DNA of 64,000 nucleotides, from the NCBI RefSeq assembly GCF_009755265.1, contig NZ_WPOO01000006.1:94659-158658 (forward strand), read 5' to 3'. Each line of letters begins with the position of its first letter. Position 1 is the first letter of the stretch. The position numbers and the translations under genes were made by a program. Origin of the DNA: Adlercreutzia rubneri (lineage in GTDB: Bacteria > Actinomycetota > Coriobacteriia > Coriobacteriales > Eggerthellaceae). The notes beneath the pieces are model-generated. The model searched no databases. It worked only from the letters and a program-made list of their open reading frames with translations, and was not told the origin of the DNA. Positions 26,717 to 34,999 of the stretch are shown piece by piece.

Positions 26717-26800
26717 GAACTTTTTCGCTCTGCTTTCTGGCGTCAAAGAGGGAGCTGTCGATGCGGCGATGCGTCGACAGCTTTTCCTGTTTCTTCGGGT

Positions 26801-26845
26801 TTGACAGCAAGTATAGCTGCAAGTATACTTGAATTGCAAGTATAC
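26801..26845 (+). promoter_or_regulatory. Near-consensus promoter with embedded repeats for toxin-antitoxin pair
   Basis: TTGACA at 26801-26806 and TATACT at 26824-26829 are exactly 17 bases apart. GCAAGTATA is repeated at 26807, 26819 and 26836, so copies lie in the spacer, over the -10 box and just downstream, and AAGTATACTT (26821-26830) is a perfect palindrome. A bound ribbon-helix-helix antitoxin would block polymerase. Confidence 0.8.
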
Positions 26846-26857
26846 AGGAGGTGCGCT

Positions 26858-27091
26858 ATGCCGCAGTTGTCTTTGTATCTGGATGAGCCGACCATGGAAA
26901 TGCTGCGCGAGAAGTCGTCGCGGGCGCATCAGTCGATGTCGAGGTACGTGACGGGGCTCATTCGCGAGAGTGGGGAAGGGCGCGGCTGGCCGTCAGGCTA
27001 CTGGGATAACGTCTACGGCTGTCTGAAGGATCCGACGTTCGTTGTCCCCGAGGAAGAGGGAGACCTCGACGAGATCGTTCTGTTCGCGTAA
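26858..27091 (+). CDS. Ribbon-helix-helix antitoxin
   Basis: The 77-residue protein MPQLSLYLDEPTMEMLREKSSRAHQSMSRYVTGLIRES has the N-terminal strand and two helices of a ribbon-helix-helix (CopG/Arc) DNA-binding domain, followed by an acidic C-terminus (VVPEEEGDLDEIVLF) expected to mask the toxin. ATG 26858 follows AGGAGGTGCGCT. It precedes a PIN-domain toxin by 9 bases and probably binds the repeats in its own promoter. Confidence 0.8.
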   Translation: MPQLSLYLDEPTMEMLREKSSRAHQSMSRYVTGLIRESGEGRGWPSGYWDNVYGCLKDPTFVVPEEEGDLDEIVLFA

Positions 27092-27100
27092 GGGGCCGTC

Positions 27101-27508
27101 ATGTATTTCTTCGACTCCGATGTGTGCATCGAGATCATGCGGGGCCATCTGCCGCGGGCCCAGGAGATCATGCGGAAAAGCTCGCCGGATCTGTTCGGCG
27201 TGCCGGCTATCGTCGAGGCCGAGCTGCTGTACGGGGCCGAGAACAGTAACAATCCCGAAGAGGGCCGCTATTTTGTAGAGAGCCTCTTGTCGCCGCTGCA
27301 CATCATTCCCTTCGATTCCCGGTGCGCCGCCTGCTACGCGCGAGTCCGGGCCGACTTGAAGCGGCGCGGTTGCATAATCGGGCCGAACGATCTGCTGATT
27401 GCCGCGACGGCCCTTGCCCATGGCGCGACGCTCGTTTCGAACAACACGAGGGTGTTCCGGCGTGTCGAGGGATTGCTTCTGGAGTTGTGGGCGGAGGTAG
27501 ACTTTTAA
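27101..27508 (+). CDS. VapC-type PIN domain toxin
   Basis: The 135-residue protein MYFFDSDVCIEIMRG has the first PIN aspartate at position 5, followed by the conserved Glu in VPAIVEAELLYGAEN, and GPNDLLIAATALAHGATLVSNNTRVFRRVEGL with the further acidic residue. The usual second Asp at the end (often TxNxxDF) is replaced by NTRVFRR, the variant found in many VapC proteins. VapC toxins are Mg2+-dependent ribonucleases that cut tRNA or rRNA. Paired with the antitoxin just upstream. Confidence 0.88.
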   Translation: MYFFDSDVCIEIMRGHLPRAQEIMRKSSPDLFGVPAIVEAELLYGAENSNNPEEGRYFVESLLSPLHIIPFDSRCAACYARVRADLKRRGCIIGPNDLLIAATALAHGATLVSNNTRVFRRVEGLLLELWAEVDF

Positions 27509-27676
27509 GGTCGCAGTGAAGAAAATCTTCAGGCCCGTGGTTTTCTTTCGGGTATTTGACGGGTTGGGTGTTGGCGCGGGGCCTTCCTGTATAGTGTCAC
27601 GAAACCTTTTGTGGGGCCAAAGGGGCTCCGGGAGATGCGAGGTCGCCGCGCGGTGCGCTGCGGCCGATAAGAGAGG

Positions 27677-29791
27677 ATGAGTTACGTGGCACAATCTGGT
27701 TTGGATTCGCTGCTTGAGGCGTTGCGCCAGTCGGGTATGAACACCGATGGCGTGGGCTCGGGCGCCGGTGCGTCGGATTCGGCGTCGTCCGGGCCGCAGA
27801 CGCCGGGCTCCGGCTCGGGCGCCGGCGCGGGAGCGTCGGGCTCGCGCGGCGGTGTGGGCGGCTTTCCCTTCGGAGGCTTCGGCGGGTTCGGGGGTGCGGG
27901 CAACGGCGGCGGTCGCGGCCATGGCGGCTCCGGCTCCGGTTATGGCGGCGATGGCGGCCATGGTGGCCCTACGGTCGATTTCGAGTTCCTCGCCAACGAC
28001 TTCCACCTGCCTTCTAAGAAATGGCTGGCGCTCATCATCGTGCTGGCGCTGCTCGTCATCGCCGGTGCCTACTGGTGGTTCCATCCGGCCATCAACATTC
28101 ACTCCACGGACTTCTGGGGCTTCGTCTTCATCGTTATCCTGCTGCCGCTGTTCCTCGTTTTCTGGATGCGCTCCAAGCAGTACAAGACGGGCACCAAGGA
28201 AGTGACGAAGAACGAGGGTAAGGCGAAGACCTTCCGCATTCTGTCCTTCGTGCCCGTGGCCGTGGTGGCGCTCGTGGCCATTGGCGCCCTTATGTCCATG
28301 GCGATCTTCCCGGGCAATGCCGAGAAGTATTCCAACGTGCTGAAGACCGACACGCTGGAGTTTGCCCAGGACATCAAGGAAGTGAACTATTCGGAGATTC
28401 CCGTCATCGACCGCGATTCCGCCATTTTGCTGGGCAACCGCGAGATGGGCTCCATCCCCGAGTACGTCAGCCAGTTCGAGGTGTCGAACCTGTACTCGCA
28501 GATCAACTACCAGGGCACGCCGGTTCGCGTGAGCCCCTTGGGCTACGCCGACCTGTTCAAGTGGTTCACCAACCGCGAGGGCGGCATCCCGGCCTACGCG
28601 CTCGTGAACATGACCACCCAGGACGCCGAGATCGTGCGTCTGGAAGACAGCCCCATCTATTACTCGCAGTCCGAGCCGCTCGTGCGCAACATCGACCGCC
28701 ACGTGCAGTTGTCCTACCCCTTCTACATGTTCGGCGAGAAGTCCTTCGAAATCGATGAGGACGGCCACCCCTGGTGGATCTGTCCCGTGAAGGATTTCAC
28801 CATCGGACTCTTCGGTGGCGAGACCATCAGTCGCGTGGTGCTGTGTGACGCCACCACCGGCGAGACCCAAGACCTCGCCGTGGCCGACTGCCCCGAGTGG
28901 GTCGACCGCGTGTTTCCCGCCGAGCTGCTCATCCAGCAGTACAACTGGTGGGGGGCCTACAACAACGGCTGGCTGAACTCGTTCCTCGGCCAGGAGGGCG
29001 TGGTGCGCACAACGCCCGGCACCGACGGCACGCTGGGCTACAACTACATCGCCAAGGACGACGACGTGTGGGTGTACACCGGCGTCACCTCGGCCACGGC
29101 CGACAACTCCATCATCGGCTTCGTGCTGGTGAACCAGCGCACCCAGGAGTCGCACTTCTACAGCGTCTCGGGCGCCACGGAGGACTCTGCCATGCAGTCC
29201 GCCGAGGGCCAGGTGCAGAACTTGCGCTACACCTCCACGTTCCCGCTGCTCATCAACGTGTCGAACCAGCCGACCTACTTCATGGCCCTGAAGGACGGCG
29301 CGGGCCTGGTGAAGAAGTTCGCCATGATCGACATCCAGCGCTACCAGAACGTGGCCGTGGGCGATACGGTGGCCGACACCCAGAAGGCCTACGAGGCGCT
29401 GCTCGCCACCAACGGCGTGGTGGCCGAGGGCGAGGGCGGCGCGACCGATGTGGTGACGGTGAAGGGCACCATCCGCTCCATGAATCAGGCGGTCATCGAG
29501 GGCAACACCCACTTCTACCTGACCGTGGAAGGGGAGGACGGCTCCATCTTCGATTTCGCGCTGCCGGGGCTGCTGGACATCGTCGGCTATAAGGTGGGCG
29601 ACGAGATCAACTTCACCTACGTGGAAGCTGCCGGTTCCAACGTGAGCCCGGCCTATGAGATTCTGGGCGAGGGCGGCAAGGCCTCCGAGAACGCCTCCGG
29701 CGAGCCCGAGGACGATGTGGTGCAGGATAACGGGGCCGCCCAGACGCCTGCCGACGTTGCTTCTGGCGAGGACACCGAGAAAGTGGCCTAG
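27677..29791 (+). CDS. Large membrane protein with Gly/Ser-rich N-terminus
   Basis: I do not recognise this 704-residue protein. Residues about 25-105 are a low-complexity Gly/Ser/Ala stretch. Three membrane segments follow (KKWLALIIVLALLVIAGAYWW, DFWGFVFIVILLPLFLVFW, and ILSFVPVAVVALVAIGALMSMAIF). The remaining about 490 residues are a folded domain rich in aromatic residues (WWICPVKDF, YNWWGAYNNGW) and a C-terminal region VKGTIRSMNQAVIEGNTHFYLTVEGEDGSIFDFAL that may be an OB-like fold. It stands alone with a strong terminator after it. A structural or transport-associated envelope role is possible; this is a guess. Confidence 0.6.
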   Translation: MSYVAQSGLDSLLEALRQSGMNTDGVGSGAGASDSASSGPQTPGSGSGAGAGASGSRGGVGGFPFGGFGGFGGAGNGGGRGHGGSGSGYGGDGGHGGPTVDFEFLANDFHLPSKKWLALIIVLALLVIAGAYWWFHPAINIHSTDFWGFVFIVILLPLFLVFWMRSKQYKTGTKEVTKNEGKAKTFRILSFVPVAVVALVAIGALMSMAIFPGNAEKYSNVLKTDTLEFAQDIKEVNYSEIPVIDRDSAILLGNREMGSIPEYVSQFEVSNLYSQINYQGTPVRVSPLGYADLFKWFTNREGGIPAYALVNMTTQDAEIVRLEDSPIYYSQSEPLVRNIDRHVQLSYPFYMFGEKSFEIDEDGHPWWICPVKDFTIGLFGGETISRVVLCDATTGETQDLAVADCPEWVDRVFPAELLIQQYNWWGAYNNGWLNSFLGQEGVVRTTPGTDGTLGYNYIAKDDDVWVYTGVTSATADNSIIGFVLVNQRTQESHFYSVSGATEDSAMQSAEGQVQNLRYTSTFPLLINVSNQPTYFMALKDGAGLVKKFAMIDIQRYQNVAVGDTVADTQKAYEALLATNGVVAEGEGGATDVVTVKGTIRSMNQAVIEGNTHFYLTVEGEDGSIFDFALPGLLDIVGYKVGDEINFTYVEAAGSNVSPAYEILGEGGKASENASGEPEDDVVQDNGAAQTPADVASGEDTEKVA

Positions 29792-29827
29792 GGGCGCTTC
29801 GGAGCCAACGTAATTCTTAAGGTTTAA

Positions 29828-29860
29828 AGCGAGCGGGAGCAATCTCGCTCGCTTTTGTTT
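29828..29860 (+). terminator. Rho-independent terminator
   Basis: AGCGAGCGGGA (29828-29838), GCAA tetraloop, TCTCGCTCGCT (29843-29853), then a T-rich tail. Ends transcription of the large membrane protein gene. Confidence 0.85.
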
Positions 29861-29890
29861 TCCCAGGTCAACATGAAGGTTTATAGGAGG

Positions 29891-30052
29891 GTTTAAAGCT
29901 TTAAACTTCTTTTTCCCGCTTGGTCGATGCGTGGATTTGCCAAGGCGTCCATAGTGCGTGGTGCAGCGAGGGAGCTGCGGCGGCGAAGCGAAAAGCTTCT
30001 CCGCAAACCAACGCAGCACGGACGCTGCAACCGAGCTTTCAGAGAAGCTCGG
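29891..30052 (+). promoter_or_regulatory. Palindromes in the leader of the flavoprotein gene
   Basis: GTTTAAAGCTTTAAAC (29891-29906) is a perfect 16-base palindrome, possibly an operator. CCGAGCTT (30031-30038), six bases, AAGCTCGG (30045-30052) is a perfect hairpin 29 bases before the start codon and would sit in the mRNA leader. No T run follows, so it is not a classical terminator. Confidence 0.45.
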
Positions 30053-30080
30053 CGTCACGAGTGAGGGAAAGGGACCCATC

Positions 30081-31709
30081 ATGACCAACGGAATGAATGT
30101 TTCTCGCCGCGACCTGTTCAAGTTCGGTGGCCTGGCCGCCATCACCGCTGCCGGAGCCGGCGCGCTCGCGGGCTGCGCTCCCCAGCAGAAGATGGCGAGC
30201 ACGGGCGCCGCCGCTGCCGAGGACGGATCTACCTACGTGGGCCCGAGCTTTTTGCAGAAGCCGGCCGAAATCACCGAGTTCGACGAGGAGCACACCTACG
30301 ATGTCGTGGTCGTCGGCGCGGGCGAGTCGGGGCTTTCCGCCATGCACGCCGCCCTGGAGGCGGGCGCTACGGTGGGCGCGCTGCAGAGCCTCTCCATCGT
30401 GCAGACCGCCGGCAACATGGGCGCTTCCATCGATTTGACGAAGACGAACGAGGCCGGCATCAAGGCGGTGCTGTCCTTCATCAACTACAAGAGCGACTAC
30501 CGCGCCAACCTGGGCCAGGTAGAGACCTGGGCCCGCAACTCCCAGGAGGCGCTGGCCTGGTGGGCCGAGGCTGCGGCCAAGGGCGGCAGCGAGTCGAAGC
30601 CCTACGACTACACGGTGAACTGCAACGGGCATGAGGTGTTCTTCCATGCCAACACCTACTTCCATGACGAGGGCCATCAGAAGGGCGCGCTCGTCATCGG
30701 CGACGCCGTGCAGGCCGAGGGCGCCGAGATCTTCTTCGAGACCCCCTGCGTGCAGTTGCTCGTGGAGGACGGCCGCGTGGCGGGTGCCATCGGCGAGACC
30801 AAGGACGGCGCTCATGTGCTGCTGCGTGCCAACAAGGGCGTCATCATGGCCGCCGGCGACTATGTGGGCGATTCCGAGATGCTGTACTACTACACCCCCG
30901 ACGCGAAGGGCCTGCATCAGGCCGTCGACTTCCGCAACGGCACGGGCCTGAAGGCCGCCATGTGGGCCGGCGCCCAGATGTGCCCCGCCTCTCACACCAA
31001 GATGGTGCACGGCGAGGGCCCGAAGGTGCGCTTCGAGATGCCGTATTTGTTCCTCGACCGTCACGGCAAGCGCTTCATGGACGAGGGTTGCTGCCGCATG
31101 GGCTATCTGAACGAGTTCACCAACAAGTACCTGGCCGAAGTCGATTTCGCCGAGTCCACGGCCGCCAAGTTCTTCTCCATCGTGCCCACGAACTGGGAGG
31201 AGCACTACGATGCCTGGAAGGACTTCTCCGACATCTCCATCCACAACGCCTACCGCAACGTCGATCCCGAAGCCTGGATCAAGGGCGACACGCTGGAGGA
31301 GCTGGCCGAGGGCATGATCGCCTACGCCGACGAGGAGGGCTGGGCCCACGACTACACCGTGGAGGCCATCGTCGAGTCCATCAACCGCTACAACGAGCTG
31401 GTGGCCGCCGGCAACGGCGATGAGGACTTCGGCAAGCGCGACGAGTATATGGTGCCGATCGAGGCCCCCTGCTACGCGGTGCCGCGCGGCGCGAACAACA
31501 TCGACGCCCTGGTGGACGGCCTGTGGTGCGACGGCAACTTCCAGTGCCTGGACGTCGACATGAAGCCGATCGAGGGCCTGTTCGCCGTCGGAAACGCTTC
31601 CGGTCCCTTCTTCGGCAACAGCAACTACCCCATGGACATCGAGGGCCTGTCGGTGGGCCGCGCCATCACCACCGGCTTCGCCACGGGCCGCTACGTCGCC
31701 GGCCTGTAG
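30081..31709 (+). CDS. Tat-exported FAD-dependent reductase (fumarate/urocanate reductase-like)
   Basis: The 542-residue protein has a twin-arginine signal with a lipobox-like end (SRRDLFKFGGLAAITAAGAGALAGC), then an FAD-binding Rossmann motif (YDVVVVGAGESGLSAMHAALEAGA) and the C-terminal FAD-binding segment (GLFAVGNASGPFFGNSNYPMDIEGLSVGRAITTGFATGRYVAG). It belongs to the flavocytochrome c/fumarate reductase flavoprotein group but has no heme domain (no CxxCH) and no covalent-FMN domain, so electrons must come from a separate carrier. Such proteins are greatly expanded in Eggerthellaceae and reduce diverse small molecules; the substrate is unknown. The membrane LuxR regulator gene at 32062 may control it. 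ATG 30081 is the first start after the leader hairpin. Confidence 0.82.
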   Translation: MTNGMNVSRRDLFKFGGLAAITAAGAGALAGCAPQQKMASTGAAAAEDGSTYVGPSFLQKPAEITEFDEEHTYDVVVVGAGESGLSAMHAALEAGATVGALQSLSIVQTAGNMGASIDLTKTNEAGIKAVLSFINYKSDYRANLGQVETWARNSQEALAWWAEAAAKGGSESKPYDYTVNCNGHEVFFHANTYFHDEGHQKGALVIGDAVQAEGAEIFFETPCVQLLVEDGRVAGAIGETKDGAHVLLRANKGVIMAAGDYVGDSEMLYYYTPDAKGLHQAVDFRNGTGLKAAMWAGAQMCPASHTKMVHGEGPKVRFEMPYLFLDRHGKRFMDEGCCRMGYLNEFTNKYLAEVDFAESTAAKFFSIVPTNWEEHYDAWKDFSDISIHNAYRNVDPEAWIKGDTLEELAEGMIAYADEEGWAHDYTVEAIVESINRYNELVAAGNGDEDFGKRDEYMVPIEAPCYAVPRGANNIDALVDGLWCDGNFQCLDVDMKPIEGLFAVGNASGPFFGNSNYPMDIEGLSVGRAITTGFATGRYVAGL

Positions 31710-31743
31710 ACTCGCTAACGGCGCTTTTCTCACCCTCCCTCTG

Positions 31744-31774
31744 AGCCGACGCCCCTCACCGGGCGTCGGCTTTG
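31744..31774 (+). terminator. Hairpin terminator after flavoprotein gene
   Basis: AGCCGACGCCC (31744-31754), loop CTCACC, GGGCGTCGGCT (31761-31771), then a short T-rich tail. Confidence 0.75.
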
Positions 31775-31862
31775 CCGTTTCCGCCGAATTGGGGACGTGG
31801 AAAAAGCGGGACTTGCCACGGATTGGGACTTCTGGAAAATGTGGGGCATGTTTTCTGGGAAT

Positions 31863-32009
31863 AATTTCGAGTTGTTAGACATTCGGTTCCCTGAGGATGG
31901 CCTGATTTCGTCGAAAGAGGAGCTCGGAAAAGACTTTCCGCCTTTTGAAAGACAAAAAGCGCAGTTAGGTTCAGGCGTAGACAGAGGATATGTCTAACAA
32001 CTCGAAATT
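31863..32009. repeat. 147-base segment bounded by perfect 20-base inverted repeats
   Basis: AATTTCGAGTTGTTAGACAT at 31863-31882 is exactly repeated in reverse complement at 31990-32009. The interior 107 bases hold no convincing gene (the open frame 31797-31997 crosses the left arm). It could be a MITE-like remnant or paired operators for the LuxR regulator that begins at 32062, since the arm contains the dyad-like GTTAGACAT. No target duplication is obvious at the flanks. Confidence 0.7.
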
Positions 32010-32061
32010 TCTGCCATAATAGACGGGCGAGATTGACACGAGGGTTGCAAAGGGGCTGAGT

Positions 32062-33480
32062 GTGAAGAGCGAGAATGCGGAAGATCGTCGGGCGCTCTTG
32101 AGGGGCGGGCGGCGCTACGTCTGCGCTTACGGGTGCGCTCGGGCGTGGGCGACGCTGACGTTCACGGGAACGTCGGGCGCGGGCGTGCTGGGCGCGCCGT
32201 CGAGCGACTTCGATTCTCACCTCACGTTCGACATCGCTTTCATTGCCGTCAGCATTCTCGTGGTGCTGCTGTTCCGGCGTCTGGTGCCCCTGAACGAGAA
32301 TCGCGTGGTGAAGGCGGTCTCCTCCGGCTGTATGGCGGCTGCATCGCTGCTGTGCGTGGCGACTGCCTGGATCCCGGGGGCGTCCTTGGGGCTCATGGTC
32401 GCGGGATCGCTGGCGGCGGGCGTGGGCTATGGTCTCTTCCTGCTGCTGGCCGCGGAAGTGCTGGCCACCTTCAGTCTGTTGCGCATCTTCCTGTTCCTGT
32501 CGGGCGCGATGCTTCTAGGCTCGGTCATCACGTTCTTCTGCGAGGGGCTTGTCGGCCTTCAGGCCCAGGCCATGCTCGTGCTTTTGCCTCTGCTGGCGAC
32601 GCTGTGCCTGCAGGGCGCCTACGAGCATGTGCCTGCGGCCGATCGTCCCAAGCGGGGCGTGCCGAAGTTCTCCTACCCGTGGAAGCTGTTCGTGCTGTAC
32701 GGCCTGTACGCCTTCGCCTACGGCATGCGGGCGAACCAGCTGGTGGCGGGCGCGGGGAGGCACTCGTCGGCCTCGACGTTCATTCTCATGGCGGTGCTGT
32801 TCGCCACGGCCTATTTCGCGTCGAAGCGGTTCAATATCGGGCTTCTGTACCGATCTCCCGTGGTGCTCATGGTGTGCGGCTTTCTGCTGGTGCCGGCCGA
32901 GAGTCTGTTCGGCACGGCGGCGTCCAGCTACCTCATCGCCATCAGCTACTCGCTCATGTCCTTCCTCGTGATGTTCCTGCTGTTCGACATCGCCAAGCGC
33001 TTGGGTGTGGCTATCGTGGCGTTCATGGCCATCAAGAACGCCGAGCAGTTGCTGCAGCTGGCTGGTGGCGGCGCCACCGATGCGCTGGGCATGCTCGGGC
33101 TGCCGGCGTCCACCGAGGCTCTGGCGGTGACGGTCATCGTGTCGGTACTCATTTTGGCGGCCACGGTGCTGCTGTTCTCCGAGAAGGAGCTGGCTAGCAA
33201 GTGGGGCGTGTCCATCCTGGAGGAGGGCGGCCTCGTGCAGCGCACGGCCGAGGAGGAGCGCGCCGCCGAGCGCGTGGAGGAGCTCTCGCGCACTTACCGC
33301 CTGAGTCCGCGGGAGCAGGAGGTGCTGGCGCTTCTGGCCGAGGGGAAGACCGGCCGCGTCATTCAGCAGGAGCTGTTTATCGCCGAGGGTACGTTCAAGG
33401 CCCACACGCGCCACATTTACGAGAAGATGGGCATCAACTCCCGCAAGGAGCTGTTCGAGCTGCTGGGCCTTCGTTCGTAA
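32062..33480 (+). CDS. Membrane LuxR-family regulator
   Basis: The 472-residue protein has about twelve hydrophobic segments arranged like a shortened major-facilitator transporter (residues about 25-375), then a coiled linker and a C-terminal LuxR helix-turn-helix (YRLSPREQEVLALLAEGKTGRVIQQELFIAEGTFKAHTRHIYEKMGINSRKELFELLGL). This membrane-LuxR architecture is abundant in Eggerthellaceae next to reductase genes, where it is thought to sense a substrate and activate transcription. GTG start at 32062 after AAAGGGG. It likely regulates the flavoprotein gene upstream. Confidence 0.85.
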   Translation: MKSENAEDRRALLRGGRRYVCAYGCARAWATLTFTGTSGAGVLGAPSSDFDSHLTFDIAFIAVSILVVLLFRRLVPLNENRVVKAVSSGCMAAASLLCVATAWIPGASLGLMVAGSLAAGVGYGLFLLLAAEVLATFSLLRIFLFLSGAMLLGSVITFFCEGLVGLQAQAMLVLLPLLATLCLQGAYEHVPAADRPKRGVPKFSYPWKLFVLYGLYAFAYGMRANQLVAGAGRHSSASTFILMAVLFATAYFASKRFNIGLLYRSPVVLMVCGFLLVPAESLFGTAASSYLIAISYSLMSFLVMFLLFDIAKRLGVAIVAFMAIKNAEQLLQLAGGGATDALGMLGLPASTEALAVTVIVSVLILAATVLLFSEKELASKWGVSILEEGGLVQRTAEEERAAERVEELSRTYRLSPREQEVLALLAEGKTGRVIQQELFIAEGTFKAHTRHIYEKMGINSRKELFELLGLRS

Positions 33481-33901
33481 GCAACTGCAGGTTGCTGCTG
33501 ATTGGGCTGCGCAGGCTGCCGCTGGCCGGGCTGCGCAGGCTGCCGCTCGCGCGGGTTTTTTGAAGAGGGGAGAAAAACCCGTTGACACGGGCGGGATTCG
33601 CTCTAGAATAGACGAGCTGCCCAAAGGTGGGCAGTGCAACGAACAGATATGTTCCGCTACTTAAGACAGCAGGTACCGAGTCTGCAACCGCCTGCGGGGC
33701 GTTCCGGAAGGGGCGACACCTGGCGCAACGGCTCGGTTTAATCGCGAAAGCGGCCCGCCGAGGTGGTCGAAGATTCGCAACCGTGAATTTCTGCGGCCTC
33801 CGTCTTATGGGCGGGGGCCGCTTTTCTCATCTTAAGGCTTGCGGCCCACCCAGCACAGGTGCGGAACCCGGAAAGCTTTGAGAAGGAGGTGTACGTACAA
33901 C
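33481..33901 (+). promoter_or_regulatory. Promoter and L10 leader of rplJL
   Basis: TTGACA (33592-33597) and TAGAAT (33614-33619), 16 bases apart, form a strong promoter. The transcript would start near 33626 and give a leader of about 275 bases with several helices and the GC-rich pairing near 33796-33822 (GCGGCCTCCGTC and GGGGGCCGC). This is the place of the known ribosomal protein L10 leader, at which L10-(L12)n represses its own synthesis. The exact fold is not derived here. 33481-33560 has a GC-rich imperfect tandem repeat (GCTGCGCAGGCTGCCGCT). Confidence 0.7.
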
Positions 33902-34423
33902 ATGCCCAACGCTCAGAACAAGGAGATGCTCGCCAGCATCAAGGAGGATCTCGACGGCGTTTCCGCCATGTGGGTCGTGGATTACCGCGGCCTTACCGTG
34001 AAGGAGATGCAGCAGCTGCGCCGCGACATTCGCGAGACCGGCTCGGTGATGAAGGTCTACAAGAACACGCTGGTTCACCTGGCGCTCGCTGAGGCCGAAC
34101 TGCCGACGCTCGACGATATGCTCGCCGGCCCCAGCGCGTTCGTGTTCTCCGGCAACGACGTGGCCGCATCGGCTAAGGCCCTGAAGACCTTCGCTAAGGC
34201 CAACGAGAACCTTGAGATCAAGGGCGGCCTGATGGAAGGCGCTGCCGTGTCGGCCGCAGAGGTGGAGGCCATCGCTTCTCTGCCCTCTCGCGAGCAGCTC
34301 ATGGCTCAGATCGCCGGTGCTATCTCCGGCGTCGCTCGCGGTCTGGCTACCACCATCAACGGTGTGCCGCGCGGTTTGGCCCAGGTCGTCAAGGCCGTGG
34401 CCGAGCAGAAGGAAGCTGCCTAA
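33902..34423 (+). CDS. rplJ: 50S ribosomal protein L10
   Basis: L10 forms the base of the ribosomal stalk and holds L7/L12 dimers. The 173-residue protein NKEMLASIKEDLDGVSAMWVVDYRGLTVKEMQQLRRDIRETGSVMKVYKNTLVHLAL matches the family throughout and ends in the L12-binding helix (LATTINGVPRGLAQVVKAVAEQKEA). ATG 33902 follows GAAGGAGGTGTACGTACAAC. Confidence 0.97.
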   Translation: MPNAQNKEMLASIKEDLDGVSAMWVVDYRGLTVKEMQQLRRDIRETGSVMKVYKNTLVHLALAEAELPTLDDMLAGPSAFVFSGNDVAASAKALKTFAKANENLEIKGGLMEGAAVSAAEVEAIASLPSREQLMAQIAGAISGVARGLATTINGVPRGLAQVVKAVAEQKEAA

Positions 34424-34514
34424 CAGCTCGGGCGGCCTGAGACGGGTCGCGTAACGCAAGAAGAAATAACGGTCGGCGCGAAGAGGTGCCGGCCCCCTTT
34501 GAAAGGAAACTAAC

Positions 34515-34892
34515 ATGGCTGTTACTCGTGAAGAGATCATTGAGGCTTTGAAGGAGATGTCCCTGCTCGAGGCTTCCGAGCTCGTGAAGGACATCGAGGA
34601 GACCTTTGGCGTGTCCGCCGCCGCTCCGGTGGCCGTGGCCGCCGCTGCTCCGGCTGAGGGTGGCGCTGCCGCCGAGGAGAAGTCCGACTTCGACGTCGTG
34701 CTCGAGGGCTTCGGCGACAACAAGATCGCCGTCATCAAGGTTGTCCGCGAGATCACCGGCCTGGGCCTGAAGGAGGCCAAGGAGGTCGTCGAGGGCGCTC
34801 CGAAGGCTGTCGCCGAGGGCGTGAACAAGGAGAAGGCCGAGGAGATCAAGGCGAAGCTGGAAGAGGCCGGCGCCGCTGTGACCCTGAAGTAA
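34515..34892 (+). CDS. rplL: 50S ribosomal protein L7/L12
   Basis: The 125-residue stalk protein has the N-terminal dimerisation helices (TREEIIEALKEMSLLEASELVKDIEETFGVSAA), an Ala/Pro/Gly hinge and the C-terminal domain (EKSDFDVVLEGFGDNKIAVIKVVREITGLGLKEAKEVVEGAPKAV). It is 91 bases after rplJ with AAAGGAAACTAAC before the start. Confidence 0.98.
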   Translation: MAVTREEIIEALKEMSLLEASELVKDIEETFGVSAAAPVAVAAAAPAEGGAAAEEKSDFDVVLEGFGDNKIAVIKVVREITGLGLKEAKEVVEGAPKAVAEGVNKEKAEEIKAKLEEAGAAVTLK

Positions 34893-34936
34893 ATTCGCTT
34901 TCGCGAAGACTTCTCCCAACCATCACGGTTGAACAC

Positions 34937-34967
34937 AAGGACCCCGCTTACGAGAGGGGTCCTTTTT
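34937..34967 (+). terminator. Rho-independent terminator of rplJL
   Basis: AAGGACCCC (34937-34945), loop of ten bases, GGGGTCCTT (34956-34964), T run. Confidence 0.9.
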
Positions 34968-34999
34968 TGTCTTCGGAGGATTGCCGGCTCTCGGTCGGC

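Noticed and set aside
26993..30202. Long antisense open frame (over 1000 codons) opposite the large membrane protein
   Set aside because: GC-rich DNA gives long shadow frames; the translation is His/Val/Gly-rich without motifs, and the plus-strand genes explain the region.
31797..31997. 66-codon frame crossing the inverted repeat
   Set aside because: No ribosome site, spans one repeat arm, and no recognisable product.
31990..32009. GTTAGAC-type half-site taken as another DtxR box
   Set aside because: It is part of the 20-base inverted repeat and lacks the two-base centred dyad seen at 4919.
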